From Niallia endozanthoxylica (GTDB taxonomy: Bacteria; Bacillota; Bacilli; Bacillales; Cytobacillaceae): a DNA stretch of 64,000 bases. The stretch is taken from positions 124,001 to 188,000 of the forward strand of contig NZ_VYKL01000026.1 in assembly GCF_008710145.1 (NCBI RefSeq), read 5' to 3'. The notes under the pieces are model-generated. The model worked only from the letters and a program-made list of their open reading frames with translations. It was not told the origin of the DNA and ran no database searches. The position numbers were made by a program, and so were the translations under genes. Shown here one piece after another: positions 42,443-51,249 of the stretch. How positions within the stretch are numbered: the first letter of the stretch is position 1; every line of letters starts with the position of its first letter.

Positions 42443-43909
42443 TTGGAAAATAAAAATGTAAACAAAGAAACTCAGGAACATAAACCGGGGTTTATTCGCA
42501 TGAAGAGATTTCATTTTATCATGCTGCTGTTTTTTGTTGTCTTTCTCTCAGCAGGTATTACAACGGTTGCATTAGCTTTTGGAGATGAAAAGGCTGTAAC
42601 CGTTGCTGCTGATCGGGGTGAGTTTGATAAACTGTTTGCAGCATTTGATACGTTAAAGAATAATTATTATGAAGAAGTAGATCAGGAAAAAATGATTAAT
42701 GGTGCTATTGATGGGATGGTAGAATCGCTAGATGACCCCTATTCAGATTATATGGATTCAGAAGAAGCCAAAGGATTTCACGATAGTATCTCGTCATCTT
42801 TTGAAGGCATAGGTGCAGAAATTCAAGAACAGGATGGTTACATTACGATTGTTTCCCCGATAAAAGACTCTCCAGCGGAAAAAGCTGGATTAAAACCAAA
42901 TGATAAAGTGCTTAGTGTTGACGGAAAAAGCATTCAAGGCATGAGTGCGACAGAAGCTGTTCTTTTGATTCGCGGAGAAAAGGGAACAACGGTTAAATTA
43001 TCGATTCAACGTCCTGGTGTGGAAGAGCGAATAGAAGTGCCGATTGTAAGAGATACGATACCAATTGAAACGGTTTACGGAGAAATGCTTGAAGATGGGA
43101 TTGCAAAAGTTCAGATTACAACCTTTTCAAAAAATACAGCTAAAGAACTGGTTAACACCTTAAATGATATGAAAAATCAAGGGATGAAAGGATTAATCCT
43201 TGATTTAAGACAAAATCCGGGCGGGTTATTAGACCAAGCTATTGCGATTTCGAGTTTATTTTTGCCTGATAATGAGGTTGTTGTGCAGGTAGAGGATCGC
43301 AATGGCAATAGACAGGAAATGAAATCATCAAAAGTCAAGGATAGCCCAGAAGTTCCTTTAGTGGTAGTCATTGATAAAGGAAGTGCAAGTGCATCTGAAA
43401 TACTGGCTGCTGCTGTTAAAGAATCAGGCAACGCAACACTTGTTGGTGAAAAGAGCTTTGGAAAAGGAACTGTTCAAAAGGCACAGGATTTCACAGATGG
43501 ATCTAATTTGAAATTTACTACTGAAAAATGGTTAACGCCGAAAGGCAATTGGATTCACAAGAAAGGAATTAAACCTGATGAGGAAGTGGCATTACCTGAT
43601 TATGCATCGTTAACCTTGCTGAATCCAGAATCAGAGCTTAAACTTTCCTCTTCTTCTTCTGAGGTAAAAACAGCCCAGCAAATGCTTAAGGCTCTTGGTT
43701 TTGATCCAGGCAGAGAAGATGGTTTCTTTGATGAAAAAACAGAGGAAGCCGTGAAGAATTTCCAAGCAGCAAAAAGCATTGAAGCAACCGGTATTTTATC
43801 GGGAAGTTCAACAACCGCACTAATGGAAGGTCTTCGCGAACAAATTAAAGCAAATGATACACAGATATTAAAAGCGATTGAAGTATTAAAAGGGAAAATA
43901 GCAGAATAA
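42443..43909 (+). CDS. ctpA: C-terminal processing serine protease CtpA (S41)
   Basis: 488 residues from a TTG start with GGTGAG upstream. N-terminal membrane segment at about 22-42, then a PDZ domain (GIGAEIQEQDGYITIVSPI), the S41 catalytic core with the serine in GSASASEILAAAVKE and lysine in GEKSFGKGTVQ, and a C-terminal peptidoglycan-binding domain (QQMLKALGFDPGREDGFF). Extracytoplasmic. CtpA/CtpB proteases act in membrane proteolysis; CtpB triggers sigma-K processing. The yodJ neighbour and length suggest CtpA. Confidence 0.93.
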   Translation: MENKNVNKETQEHKPGFIRMKRFHFIMLLFFVVFLSAGITTVALAFGDEKAVTVAADRGEFDKLFAAFDTLKNNYYEEVDQEKMINGAIDGMVESLDDPYSDYMDSEEAKGFHDSISSSFEGIGAEIQEQDGYITIVSPIKDSPAEKAGLKPNDKVLSVDGKSIQGMSATEAVLLIRGEKGTTVKLSIQRPGVEERIEVPIVRDTIPIETVYGEMLEDGIAKVQITTFSKNTAKELVNTLNDMKNQGMKGLILDLRQNPGGLLDQAIAISSLFLPDNEVVVQVEDRNGNRQEMKSSKVKDSPEVPLVVVIDKGSASASEILAAAVKESGNATLVGEKSFGKGTVQKAQDFTDGSNLKFTTEKWLTPKGNWIHKKGIKPDEEVALPDYASLTLLNPESELKLSSSSSEVKTAQQMLKALGFDPGREDGFFDEKTEEAVKNFQAAKSIEATGILSGSSTTALMEGLREQIKANDTQILKAIEVLKGKIAE

Positions 43910-43911
43910 CC

Positions 43912-43940
43912 AAAAAAACTCTCCAAACGGAGAGTTTTTT
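43912..43940 (+). terminator. Terminator of ctpA
   Basis: AACTCTCC pairs with GGAGAGTT around a four-base loop, flanked by A and T6. Confidence 0.9.
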
Positions 43941-43986
43941 GCGGGTTTTGGAGATCGTTATTTTTCGAAAAAAATGGAGGTTCAAT

Positions 43987-44895
43987 ATGAATAAAACAGA
44001 GGTCTACCTTTTATCTGGTTTTCTTGGGAGCGGAAAGACCACCTTATTAAAATATCTGTTACAGCAGGAAAAAAATGAAGGACGTAAAATAGCAGTATTA
44101 ATGAATGAGCTCGGCAGTGTTTCAATTGATTCTGATGCGGTAAACGAAGATGTGCCATTAAAAGAATTGTTAGACGGATGCATTTGCTGTACCATTTCTG
44201 ACAAGCTTGAGGCTCAGCTTCAAGGGTTATTAATGGAGTATAGTCCCGAGGTCATTTATATAGAAGCTACTGGTGCAGCTCACCCCGTTGAAGTGATTGA
44301 TGCGGTTGTGTCACCTTTATTCGGGGAAAAAATTGATTTTAAAGGAATTATTACCACCGTGGATAGTAAACGCTGGCTTGACCGAAAAAAATTGAGCCCG
44401 CAAATCCAGCAGTTGCTAATAGAGCAAGTCAAGCATGCGAATCTATTGCTAGTGAATAAAACAGATACGTTGAGTGAAGAAGAACAAGCTACGATTAGTA
44501 TGGAAATGACTATGTTTAATCAGCATGCTTTTTGTGTATTAACAACTTTTTCAAAGGTCCCAATGGGAGAAGTGCGAAAGATGGGTTATCCAAAAGAGCC
44601 CCAGCATCATGTCCAGGTTGATTTACATTTACGAACGTTTGTGTACCATTTTAAACGGCATATTAGTCAGAAAGACTTTGAAAGCTTTTTAAAGGCAATG
44701 CCAGACACCATTTATCGAATAAAGGGCTATGTAAAGTTTTCTGAAAACAATTATCCATATCTTTTTCAGTATTCATACGGCACGCCTTTGTATATGAAAG
44801 AATATATGAATATGACATTAAATCTCGTGTTTATCGGTGAGAAAGTGAACTGGAACATTCTTAGTGCACAGCTTTTGGAAATGGAACAAAAATAG
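43987..44895 (+). CDS. CobW/ZagA-family GTPase (metallochaperone)
   Basis: 302 residues from ATG 43987, with GGAGG 6 bases upstream. G3E GTPase: Walker A GFLGSGKTTLL near residue 10, the metal motif CICC in DGCICCTISD, and the NKTD base motif. The C-terminal CobW_C domain spans about residues 200-300. COG0523 proteins insert or deliver zinc or other metals to client enzymes. No zinc-uptake (Zur-box) sequence is evident upstream. The client is unknown. Confidence 0.9.
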   Translation: MNKTEVYLLSGFLGSGKTTLLKYLLQQEKNEGRKIAVLMNELGSVSIDSDAVNEDVPLKELLDGCICCTISDKLEAQLQGLLMEYSPEVIYIEATGAAHPVEVIDAVVSPLFGEKIDFKGIITTVDSKRWLDRKKLSPQIQQLLIEQVKHANLLLVNKTDTLSEEEQATISMEMTMFNQHAFCVLTTFSKVPMGEVRKMGYPKEPQHHVQVDLHLRTFVYHFKRHISQKDFESFLKAMPDTIYRIKGYVKFSENNYPYLFQYSYGTPLYMKEYMNMTLNLVFIGEKVNWNILSAQLLEMEQK

Positions 44896-44926
44896 GGCAG
44901 TCTAATCATGGAAAGTAATAACGGGA

Positions 44927-44970
44927 GAAAGCCTGAACAGTGTGTTTAACGAACTGTTTAAGGCTTTTTC
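44927..44970 (+). terminator. Terminator of the CobW gene
   Basis: AAAGCCTGAACAGT pairs with ACTGTTTAAGGCTTT, ending in T5. It lies between convergent genes. Confidence 0.8.
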
Positions 44971-45005
44971 ACCTGTTTTATTATGAAGGCAGGGAACGGA
45001 ATGAC

Positions 45006-45248
45006 TTATTTCATTTCACCGAACTTTACAAAGGTTCTTTCATCTTCAATTAATCCACAGGCAGCACACTGTACTCTTAACTCAGGTCCACGATAAGGCA
45101 TATGAAAGGCTTGTAAACTTTCACTTGAATATTCCTCTACTATACTGCCTGTATTAGGGTCCATTTTTACTGATTGCGGTACTTGTCTAATTAAGTTAAA
45201 ACGGCTTTTATTTGTTTTACAATTTGGACAGCGATATGGTGTTGTCAT
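45006..45248 (-). CDS. Small zinc-ribbon protein
   Basis: 80 residues from ATG 45248; AAGGGAG lies 7 bases upstream. Two Cys pairs, CPNC near the start and CAAC near residue 62, should bind one zinc. The centre (VPQSVKMDPNTGSIVEEYSS) is polar. It may be a nucleic-acid or protein-interaction module. I do not recognise a named family. It is convergent with the CobW GTPase, which is worth noting because both involve zinc. Confidence 0.65.
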   Translation of the reverse strand: MTTPYRCPNCKTNKSRFNLIRQVPQSVKMDPNTGSIVEEYSSESLQAFHMPYRGPELRVQCAACGLIEDERTFVKFGEMK

Positions 45249-45374
45249 AGGAATCTCCCTTTCCAAATATGATTAGAATTATTTTTTGCCAATAGTATTT
45301 TATTTATGTAAAAATATGAGTAGGAAGTTATATTATCGAAGAATTAGATGAACAGTCATAATCATTAAGAGAAA

Positions 45375-45407
45375 TTTCACAGTTTTCTCACAAGTCAGGG
45401 TTATAAT
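45375..45407 (+). promoter_or_regulatory. Promoter of the lipoprotein/two-component operon with direct repeats
   Basis: TATAAT at 45402-45407 has no TTGACA at 17 bases. Instead two TCACA repeats, 11 bases apart (45377 and 45388), lie upstream, the layout of an OmpR/PhoB-type activated promoter. The operon encodes such a regulator, so self-activation is plausible. Confidence 0.5.
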
Positions 45408-45437
45408 GCTAGGATAAAATAAAGTCAGGAGCAATGC

Positions 45438-46397
45438 ATGAAAAAGGTAGTTAAACTCTTCATCATCCTGTTACTTCTTCTAGCAGCCTGTTCAAAAGAA
45501 GATTATATACCTATACCGGTTGACAAAGATTTAATTATGACGATTAATATTAAAGATTCAACTATTTCCTTTATAGATGCAGCTGAGAGAGATAGATTTC
45601 TGCAATGGAAAATGGAAAAAGCTTATTCGGGTGGGATATTGTTTCCCGACGGAGACACTTTGCTACTTTATGGTCATCAGTTAGAAACAGTTGATCTTTA
45701 CTCCTTGTCTTCCGGTTCTTACCTTACTAGTTGGGAGACAGGTACAGGGATTGTCAATGCACTTGTAACGAGTGGGAAAGAAATTGTTTTTGCAGATCAG
45801 CAACGGAATCTGGCTCGTTTTTTTTCGCTAAAGGGAGAAGAACTTACCTCCATTTCGACAAAAGCAAAGCCTTATACGATTTTGGAAGGTGAAAATAAGC
45901 TCTTTGTCTTAAATACAAGTGATGAAGTATTGACGATTATTAACTTAAAGGAAAAAGTCAAACAGGAGGGTTTTCAAATTCATTCGAATGCTGCGGGAGC
46001 CGTATTAATAGAGGAAAAAAATGAGCTATGGATAGGCGGTCATGGGCAAGGAACAAATGTAGAGTCGAATATACATGTTTATGATATAACAACCGGGAAT
46101 TTAACTAATACCTATTATACTCCGATGATGCCGATAAACTTCGAAGAATGGGAGAACCATTTATTTGTTCTCAGTCACGGATCGAATATGTTATATAAAT
46201 TAACTAAAACCGGTGAGCGGGTACAATCCATTCAAATTGGTGCAAATCCTTTTGAAATAGTTGTATACGATAATGATATAATTATTGCGGGCTATGATAG
46301 TGATGCGATTTATTTTATTAATCCTATCAACCTAGCAATTGAACAAAAGGTTAATGTGGGACAAGGCCCCTTTCAACTGATTGTAAGGGAGAGATAA
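45438..46397 (+). CDS. Beta-propeller lipoprotein of a two-component operon
   Basis: 319 residues. Lipoprotein signal with Cys18 (LLLLAACSKE), then a repeated beta-sheet pattern of the YncE/seven-bladed kind (DLIMTINIKDSTISFID, ENKLFVLNTSDEVLTIINL, DNDIIIAGYDSDAIYFINP). It is exported and membrane-tethered. It lies 4 bases before a response-regulator gene and is probably a ligand-binding partner for the sensor kinase. The ligand is unknown. The ribosome-binding site is AGGAGC. Confidence 0.75.
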   Translation: MKKVVKLFIILLLLLAACSKEDYIPIPVDKDLIMTINIKDSTISFIDAAERDRFLQWKMEKAYSGGILFPDGDTLLLYGHQLETVDLYSLSSGSYLTSWETGTGIVNALVTSGKEIVFADQQRNLARFFSLKGEELTSISTKAKPYTILEGENKLFVLNTSDEVLTIINLKEKVKQEGFQIHSNAAGAVLIEEKNELWIGGHGQGTNVESNIHVYDITTGNLTNTYYTPMMPINFEEWENHLFVLSHGSNMLYKLTKTGERVQSIQIGANPFEIVVYDNDIIIAGYDSDAIYFINPINLAIEQKVNVGQGPFQLIVRER

Positions 46398-46401
46398 CAA
46401 G

Positions 46402-47082
46402 ATGATGAAATATCGTATATTAATGGTTGATGATGAAGAAGACATGCGTCACTTAACACAAATGTATCTTGAAAATTCAGGTTTTGAATGTATACAGGCA
46501 GATGGGGGAGCGGCTGCATACAAGATACTTCAAGCAGAGAAAATTGATTTAATATTGCTTGATATTATGATGTCTGAGGAAAACGGTTTTCAAGTATGTC
46601 AAAAAATTCGTGAAAACTATGATATTCCCATTATTTTTCTTTCTGCAAAGGGTGAAGAATGGGATAAAGTTCGTGCTTTTCAATTAGGCGGTGATGATTA
46701 TATTGTTAAACCATTCAGCCCTGGTGAAATGGTAGCAAGAATTCAAGCTGTATTACGCCGCTATAATCAACACCGTCATCAGGAATATTTGCAGAAAATA
46801 GGAAATATTATCATTAATCAGCTTGCTAGGACTGTAATGGTAGATGACAGGGTTGTTCCCTTAACATTAAAAGAATATGAATTGTTGTTATTTTTAATCG
46901 AACATCAGCATCAGGCTTTAAGCAGAGAACAGCTATTAGAAAAAATCTGGGGGATTGACTACATCGGCAGTTTGCGTACAGTAGACACACATATTAAAAC
47001 ACTTCGTATGAAACTTGGACAGATTGATTATATTCAAACGGTATGGGGAATAGGGTACAAATTTGAGGTTCGAGAAGCATGA
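46402..47082 (+). CDS. OmpR/PhoB-family response regulator
   Basis: 226 residues. The receiver domain has the acidic pair in ILMVDDEEDM, the phosphorylated Asp in LILLDIMM, and Lys in DYIVKPFSP. The C-terminal winged helix ends TVDTHIKTLRMKL...IQTVWGIGYKF, the trans_reg_C pattern. GGGAG lies 10 bases upstream. Its stop overlaps the kinase start (ATGA), so the pair is coupled. It probably binds the TCACA repeats upstream of the operon. Confidence 0.93.
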   Translation: MMKYRILMVDDEEDMRHLTQMYLENSGFECIQADGGAAAYKILQAEKIDLILLDIMMSEENGFQVCQKIRENYDIPIIFLSAKGEEWDKVRAFQLGGDDYIVKPFSPGEMVARIQAVLRRYNQHRHQEYLQKIGNIIINQLARTVMVDDRVVPLTLKEYELLLFLIEHQHQALSREQLLEKIWGIDYIGSLRTVDTHIKTLRMKLGQIDYIQTVWGIGYKFEVREA

Positions 47083-48488
47083 AAAGGATTTCTCACAGTT
47101 TGGCGAAGAAATTATGGATTTCTATATCCGCCGCCATACTAATCACTATTATGTATTCCTATTTCCTATCCTACTTTTTTTATGAAAAATTATATGTTGA
47201 AAATATTGAAGACTTCCTATTTGAAGAAGGAAAGCGATTGGCAAGTGATTACAACGGGGGAAGCTTAACTGATGAATGGAAAAATAAAATAGAGTGGTAT
47301 AATTCAAAATCTGAAGCTGAAGTGTTTGTTGTAAATAATCCCAAGGAATTAAGCGCTTGTTTACCTTTTGAAATGGATACCGATGCGCTAATCGGAGGGG
47401 AGGAAAGAGCGCAATTACTGGCTGGAAAACCGATTGAAAAGATTGGCTATGAAGAAAGATTTGACCGCAAGATTATTTCGGTCATTATTCCCTTATTGGA
47501 CGGAGAAAGACTGCAAGGCATTATTTATATGTATATGCCACTTGCAAAAATTTCTGAGCTGACAAAAGAGTTTGCTCATCTTTGGTTCATTTCAGCTCTA
47601 TTATTTTTCGTCATTGCTCTATTCGTCGGGATAAAAGTCATTCAAAAATTAACGAATCCACTCTTGGAGATGAAACAGGCAGCAAATCAGGTTTCTAAAG
47701 GGAATTACTCAACGAGACTTACCGTCCAGTCAAAGGATGAAATAGGTGAATTAGCTGAAGCCTTTAATTATATGGCAGAGTCGATTCAGAAGGAAGATGA
47801 ACGAAAAAAGGAGTTTCTTGCTAATGTATCACATGAACTCCGAACACCAATCAGCTATGTGAAAGGGTATAGTGATGCGCTACTTTCAGGTCTTGTACAG
47901 GACAAAAAGGACGAAAAGCACTATTTGCACCTCATACACAGGGAAGCAGGCAGAATGGAGCGCTTAGTTGGTGATCTGCTTGATTTGACTAAGCTTGATA
48001 AGGATGAATACCAGCTTGAGAAAATGCCTTTGCCATTGGCTCAGGTTATTGAAGAAGCCACATTAAAGTATGTTCATGCTATAAAAGAAAAAGGACTAGA
48101 ATTTCAGCTTCATTTAGATCCAGACGTCATTATTAACGGTGATGAAGGACGGATTGAACAAATATTACTAAATGTAATGGACAATGCACTAAGATATACA
48201 GAAAAAGGCAGTATAAGCATTGAATTAATACTATTAGGAAAATATTGTATCATTCGTATTCAAGATACGGGGAAGGGCATCCCAGCTGAAGATATTAGTA
48301 AAATTAAGCAACGGTTTTATCGTGTAAATAAAGGAAGAACCCGCTCTGATGGGGGAACTGGACTGGGACTTGCCATCGTTGATAAACTGGTTATTCTGCA
48401 TGGAGGACATGTTGAAATCAGCAGTGAGGAAGGTAAAGGGACAAAGGTGGATATCTACCTGCCTATTCTTGAAAATATAGAAGAATAA
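47079..48488 (+). CDS. Membrane histidine kinase (partner of the adjacent regulator)
   Basis: 469 residues. TM1 at about 12-32, extracytoplasmic domain 33-167, TM2 at about 168-188, HAMP at about 190-240, HisKA with phosphorylated His252 in NVSHELRTPISYVKGY, and an ATPase domain with NVMDNALRYT, DTGKGI and GGTGLGLAIV. BaeS/ResE-like architecture. It starts inside the regulator stop codon. The signal is not known, but the flanking exported lipoproteins suggest that it senses envelope or metal/redox conditions. Confidence 0.92.
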   Translation: MKRISHSLAKKLWISISAAILITIMYSYFLSYFFYEKLYVENIEDFLFEEGKRLASDYNGGSLTDEWKNKIEWYNSKSEAEVFVVNNPKELSACLPFEMDTDALIGGEERAQLLAGKPIEKIGYEERFDRKIISVIIPLLDGERLQGIIYMYMPLAKISELTKEFAHLWFISALLFFVIALFVGIKVIQKLTNPLLEMKQAANQVSKGNYSTRLTVQSKDEIGELAEAFNYMAESIQKEDERKKEFLANVSHELRTPISYVKGYSDALLSGLVQDKKDEKHYLHLIHREAGRMERLVGDLLDLTKLDKDEYQLEKMPLPLAQVIEEATLKYVHAIKEKGLEFQLHLDPDVIINGDEGRIEQILLNVMDNALRYTEKGSISIELILLGKYCIIRIQDTGKGIPAEDISKIKQRFYRVNKGRTRSDGGTGLGLAIVDKLVILHGGHVEISSEEGKGTKVDIYLPILENIEE

Positions 48489-48525
48489 ATAAAGTTTGTA
48501 ATCATTTGCGATTGGAGTAATAATG

Positions 48526-48963
48526 ATGACTATGAAATTGAAATACCCTGCTTTATTCGTTATGATGCTGGTTTTTCTTACAGCTTGTTCAGGAAATAAG
48601 GAAAGTAAGGAAGTGGTTCCAGAGTTTCTTGATGTTCAGCTTACCGTTAACCCTGAGCAGGGGAACGTAAATGAGCCGATTACGTTTGAAGCAAAGGTAA
48701 CCTATGGAGATAAAGAAGTAACCAATCCTGATTCAATTGAATTTGAGATTTGGCTTGCTAATGATGAAAACCATGAAAGAATTATACCAGAGCATGTAGG
48801 AAATGGTGTATTTAGACTAGAAAAAAAGTTTGCAGTTGAAGGAACGTATTATGTATATTCTCATGTTACAGCTGAAAATATGCATAATATGCCTAAGAAA
48901 GAATTCATAATTGGAACACCAAGCAATCCAGAGGAAAGCAGCACTTCAACGATTATGGAATAA
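48526..48963 (+). CDS. YtkA/FixH-like lipoprotein
   Basis: 145 residues from ATG 48526 (48523 is possible), with GGAG upstream. A lipobox LTAC near residue 21 ends the signal. The domain matches the YtkA-like (FixH-related) immunoglobulin fold, with LDVQLTVNPEQGNVNEPIT and the final HVTAENMHNMPKKEF. The conserved His/Met region may bind copper. It is 34 bases after the kinase and closes the operon before a terminator. The role is unknown, but linkage to an exported sensor set is clear. Confidence 0.8.
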   Translation: MTMKLKYPALFVMMLVFLTACSGNKESKEVVPEFLDVQLTVNPEQGNVNEPITFEAKVTYGDKEVTNPDSIEFEIWLANDENHERIIPEHVGNGVFRLEKKFAVEGTYYVYSHVTAENMHNMPKKEFIIGTPSNPEESSTSTIME

Positions 48964-48982
48964 ATAAAAATAGGAAGAAAAG

Positions 48983-49020
48983 AAAAAGGAACAGTCTCTT
49001 GTAGGGAGTCTGTTCTTTTT
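48983..49020. terminator. Bidirectional terminator after the YtkA-like gene
   Basis: AAAAAGGAACAG pairs with CTGTTCTTTTT with an inner helix. It overlaps the end of the minus-strand Hsp20 gene. Confidence 0.85.
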
Positions 49021-49495
49021 AGTTATTTATTTCTTTTTCAATTTCAATCTGGATTTCCTCTTCATCATCTTCTTGAATGGGTAAAATTAATGTGAAAAGA
49101 CCATTACTAAAGGTATGACGAATCAATGATTCTATAATAGGGAAGGGCATGGCAATTTCTTTGATAAATGCTTTGCTCATTCTTTCTTTTAGAAAATAAT
49201 TACTGCCTGTTTTCAGTGTGTGATAGTGCCCTTTGATAATAACTTTCCCCTGCTCAAATGAAACTTTGATATCTTCTGTTGTTAAGCCGGGAAGTTCTAT
49301 CTCAAGAAATAAAAGGTGTTCTTTTTGATAAAGGTCGCATAATGGGAACGTATCCCTCGTCTTTAGTAAATTGTTTTCAAAGTTTTTTCTTCCTTCTTTT
49401 GCAAGCACGTCTGGATTAAGCGCTTGCTTCCAGAATTGCTCTTGTTGAAATTGCTGTGTTAAAGCAAACCAATGTCTAAGGTTATCTGGATTCAT
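49019..49495 (-). CDS. Hsp20/alpha-crystallin-like spore-type protein (gene 2)
   Basis: 158 residues from ATG 49495; AAGGAG lies 9 bases upstream. N-terminal helical arm, then an alpha-crystallin domain (LLFLEIELPGLTTEDIKVSF, KVIIKGHYH, NGLFTLILPI) and a Glu-rich tail. The conserved IxI tail motif of typical small heat-shock proteins is weak. Coat-associated Hsp20 relatives (CotP, GerT) exist in Bacillus, and this gene and its neighbour look like that type. It lies 53 bases downstream of the related gene and is probably cotranscribed. Confidence 0.7.
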   Translation of the reverse strand: MNPDNLRHWFALTQQFQQEQFWKQALNPDVLAKEGRKNFENNLLKTRDTFPLCDLYQKEHLLFLEIELPGLTTEDIKVSFEQGKVIIKGHYHTLKTGSNYFLKERMSKAFIKEIAMPFPIIESLIRHTFSNGLFTLILPIQEDDEEEIQIEIEKEINN

Positions 49496-49548
49496 TAAGT
49501 TCACTCCTTTTTAAATCAAGCTATTAATTCTTCATTGCTGTAAAAGTT

Positions 49549-50037
49549 TTATAGAATTTCTGTTACGTTTATTTCAGAGAAATGTGTATCAATGTCTTTT
49601 GGGATTTTTACTTCGAGTGTTTCATCTTTAAAGTGGGCAGTTGTTCCCTTTTTCTTCACTAGCGAGGGCAGCGGAATTGAGTGTTTATTTCCAGTTTCTG
49701 GGATATTTTCAAGTAGAAGCAAATGGGATGTATGAGAAAGTTTTAGTTTTGTCAACCAGTCTTCAGAAGTAAGCTTAATTCTTACAAAAATATAATCATG
49801 GGTTTCAAATAAAGAATATTCAATGGCAGAATTTCTTGATGCCGATCCTTCATCTTGGGTATGGGGAAATGCATCAAAATATTTCATTATATCTTGTGTA
49901 CTACCATTATTTGGGAAAGGGGTCTGAAATACCTTTCCAAGCATATTTTGTACAAAGTGATTAACCTCTTCAGGGTTCATATTTTTAACTTTTGACTGAA
50001 GTTCTTTATCAAAAGGAAAAAAGTTCCATGGAAACAT
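49549..50037 (-). CDS. Hsp20-like spore-type protein (gene 1, GerT-like)
   Basis: 162 residues from ATG 50037; AGGAGG lies 6 bases upstream, so the longer frame is not used. It begins MFPWNFFPFDKEL, an aromatic N-terminus common to spore-coat Hsp20 relatives. A degenerate alpha-crystallin domain follows (HDYIFVRIKLTSEDWL, TSHLLLLENIP, ETLEVKIPKDI). A role in coat assembly or germination is inferred from resemblance to GerT/CotP. It is the first gene of a two-gene minus-strand unit. Confidence 0.65.
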   Translation of the reverse strand: MFPWNFFPFDKELQSKVKNMNPEEVNHFVQNMLGKVFQTPFPNNGSTQDIMKYFDAFPHTQDEGSASRNSAIEYSLFETHDYIFVRIKLTSEDWLTKLKLSHTSHLLLLENIPETGNKHSIPLPSLVKKKGTTAHFKDETLEVKIPKDIDTHFSEINVTEIL

Positions 50038-50165
50038 GGGAATCCTCCTTCTTTCTTTTGTGTTGAATTTTTTTATTAGCTTGAAAAAAGTTAACATTTA
50101 CATTACATCTAACTAAAGATATACTATGCAGAATTTATCAGACAGTTAAAAAGTCTTTATACGTG

Positions 50166-50203
50166 AAAAAGCAGCTGACCTTAAATAGGTCAAGCCGCTT
50201 TTT
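50166..50203. terminator. Terminator of the GNAT gene, bidirectional
   Basis: AAAAAGCAGCTGACC pairs with GGTCAAGCCGCTTTTT with one or two bulges. Read on the minus strand it follows the acetyltransferase stop at 50249. Confidence 0.75.
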
Positions 50204-50248
50204 ATGTCAATGTCCCAGAAGAATGAATAGCGTAACTATTGGTTTGTT

Positions 50249-50800
50249 TTATGCTTCCAATCTGTGCGTATCCTCGATAGTATGTCTCATTGTGTGTAAT
50301 GTATATAAATCCTTTGGAATTTCAAATAATTTGAACGTATTTCCATTTGAGTTTAATTGCTCGAAAAGGGATTTGCGGGATTCTTGGGCATTGACAGTGT
50401 AGGGAAGTTTTTCAGCGGCTTTTTGAGAGCGGATATTTTCAGTGCGGATGCGCATAAAGACTGTTTCGATATTTAATTCATAAAACAGTTCTTCAAAGAA
50501 AGCAGCTTTTGCTCGTTGGTTATATCCTTTTCCGTGATAAGGCTTGCCGAGCCATGTCCCTAAGAATCCAGCATTTTCCTGTATATCATATAAGCTGATT
50601 GTTCCAATTGGAGAGCCCCAATCATCAAGAATGGTTCTTGATATTAATTCGCCTCGCTCTTCAGCTTCAATGGTTTGCTTTGTAATAAATAAAAATTCTT
50701 CATATGAGGTGGCTTTATGGCGCACGAAAGGGAAGACATCAGGGTGTGACATCAAGTCATATAGTTCATGGCATTCGTGTAGTTCGCGTTTCTTCAACAT
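50249..50800 (-). CDS. GNAT acetyltransferase (RimJ/RimL-like)
   Basis: 183 residues from ATG 50800, with GGAGG 8 bases upstream. The frame extends further upstream but has no start with a site, and it crosses the tRNA-like region. The acetyl-CoA loop lies around LGKPYHGKGYNQRAKAAF (a Q/R-x-x-G-x-G/A variant). IGTISLYDIQENAGFLGTWL and VFMRIRTENIRSQKAAEKL follow the RimJ/RimL subfamily. Likely substrates are N-terminal amino groups or small amines; unknown here. Confidence 0.8.
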   Translation of the reverse strand: MLKKRELHECHELYDLMSHPDVFPFVRHKATSYEEFLFITKQTIEAEERGELISRTILDDWGSPIGTISLYDIQENAGFLGTWLGKPYHGKGYNQRAKAAFFEELFYELNIETVFMRIRTENIRSQKAAEKLPYTVNAQESRKSLFEQLNSNGNTFKLFEIPKDLYTLHTMRHTIEDTHRLEA

Positions 50801-50859
50801 GGATAATCCCTCCAAATTGAGGGCAGATTTACTCCATGACAAAGAGTACAGCCCACCCT

Positions 50860-50954
50860 CGAAATTTTTTATGATCTTACTAAAAAATTTCGGGGTGGGA
50901 ATCGAACCCACTAGAACCAGTATGACTGGTGGCGCACCATTTGCCTTCCCAATT
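50860..50954 (-). other. tRNA-like sequence plus hairpin in the acetyltransferase leader
   Basis: On the minus strand (50954 to 50888) one can draw a cloverleaf: a D arm GGC-AAATGGTGC-GCC, an anticodon arm ACCAG-TCATA-CTGGT (CAT in a loop shortened to 5 bases), a 4-base variable part, and a perfect T arm GTGGG-TTCGATT-CCCAC. The acceptor stem has only five pairs and no CCA. The 3' strand overlaps a separate 12-pair hairpin (50860-50871 with 50881-50892), so the two folds exclude each other. The remainder of the 450-base gap to uppP is AT-rich with no gene. Confidence 0.5.
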
Positions 50955-51249
50955 ACCTTTAACACAATATAATGTTTTATGACTGAAAGTAAGCATAAGC
51001 AAAATCGTTACAGATGTTTGCTAAAATCGTCTCCTTTTTAATAAAGAATGACTAAAACAAAATAGAATAAGTAACATATCTATTCGTATTTTACATAAAA
51101 AAATAAAAAAAGAAAATGATGTTTTTGTAAATAATTTTTAAAGTTTATGGACAATTTTTGACAGTAATTCATTCATTTACTAAAAAAGCGAAATAACTGT
51201 CAATCAATAGGATATGCAGCATGATCCAATAGAGTGAATAGGCAAGAAA

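Noticed and set aside
50801..50965. 55-residue N-terminal extension of the GNAT protein
   Set aside because: It translates the tRNA-like and hairpin region and lacks a ribosome-binding site, while ATG 50800 has a good one.
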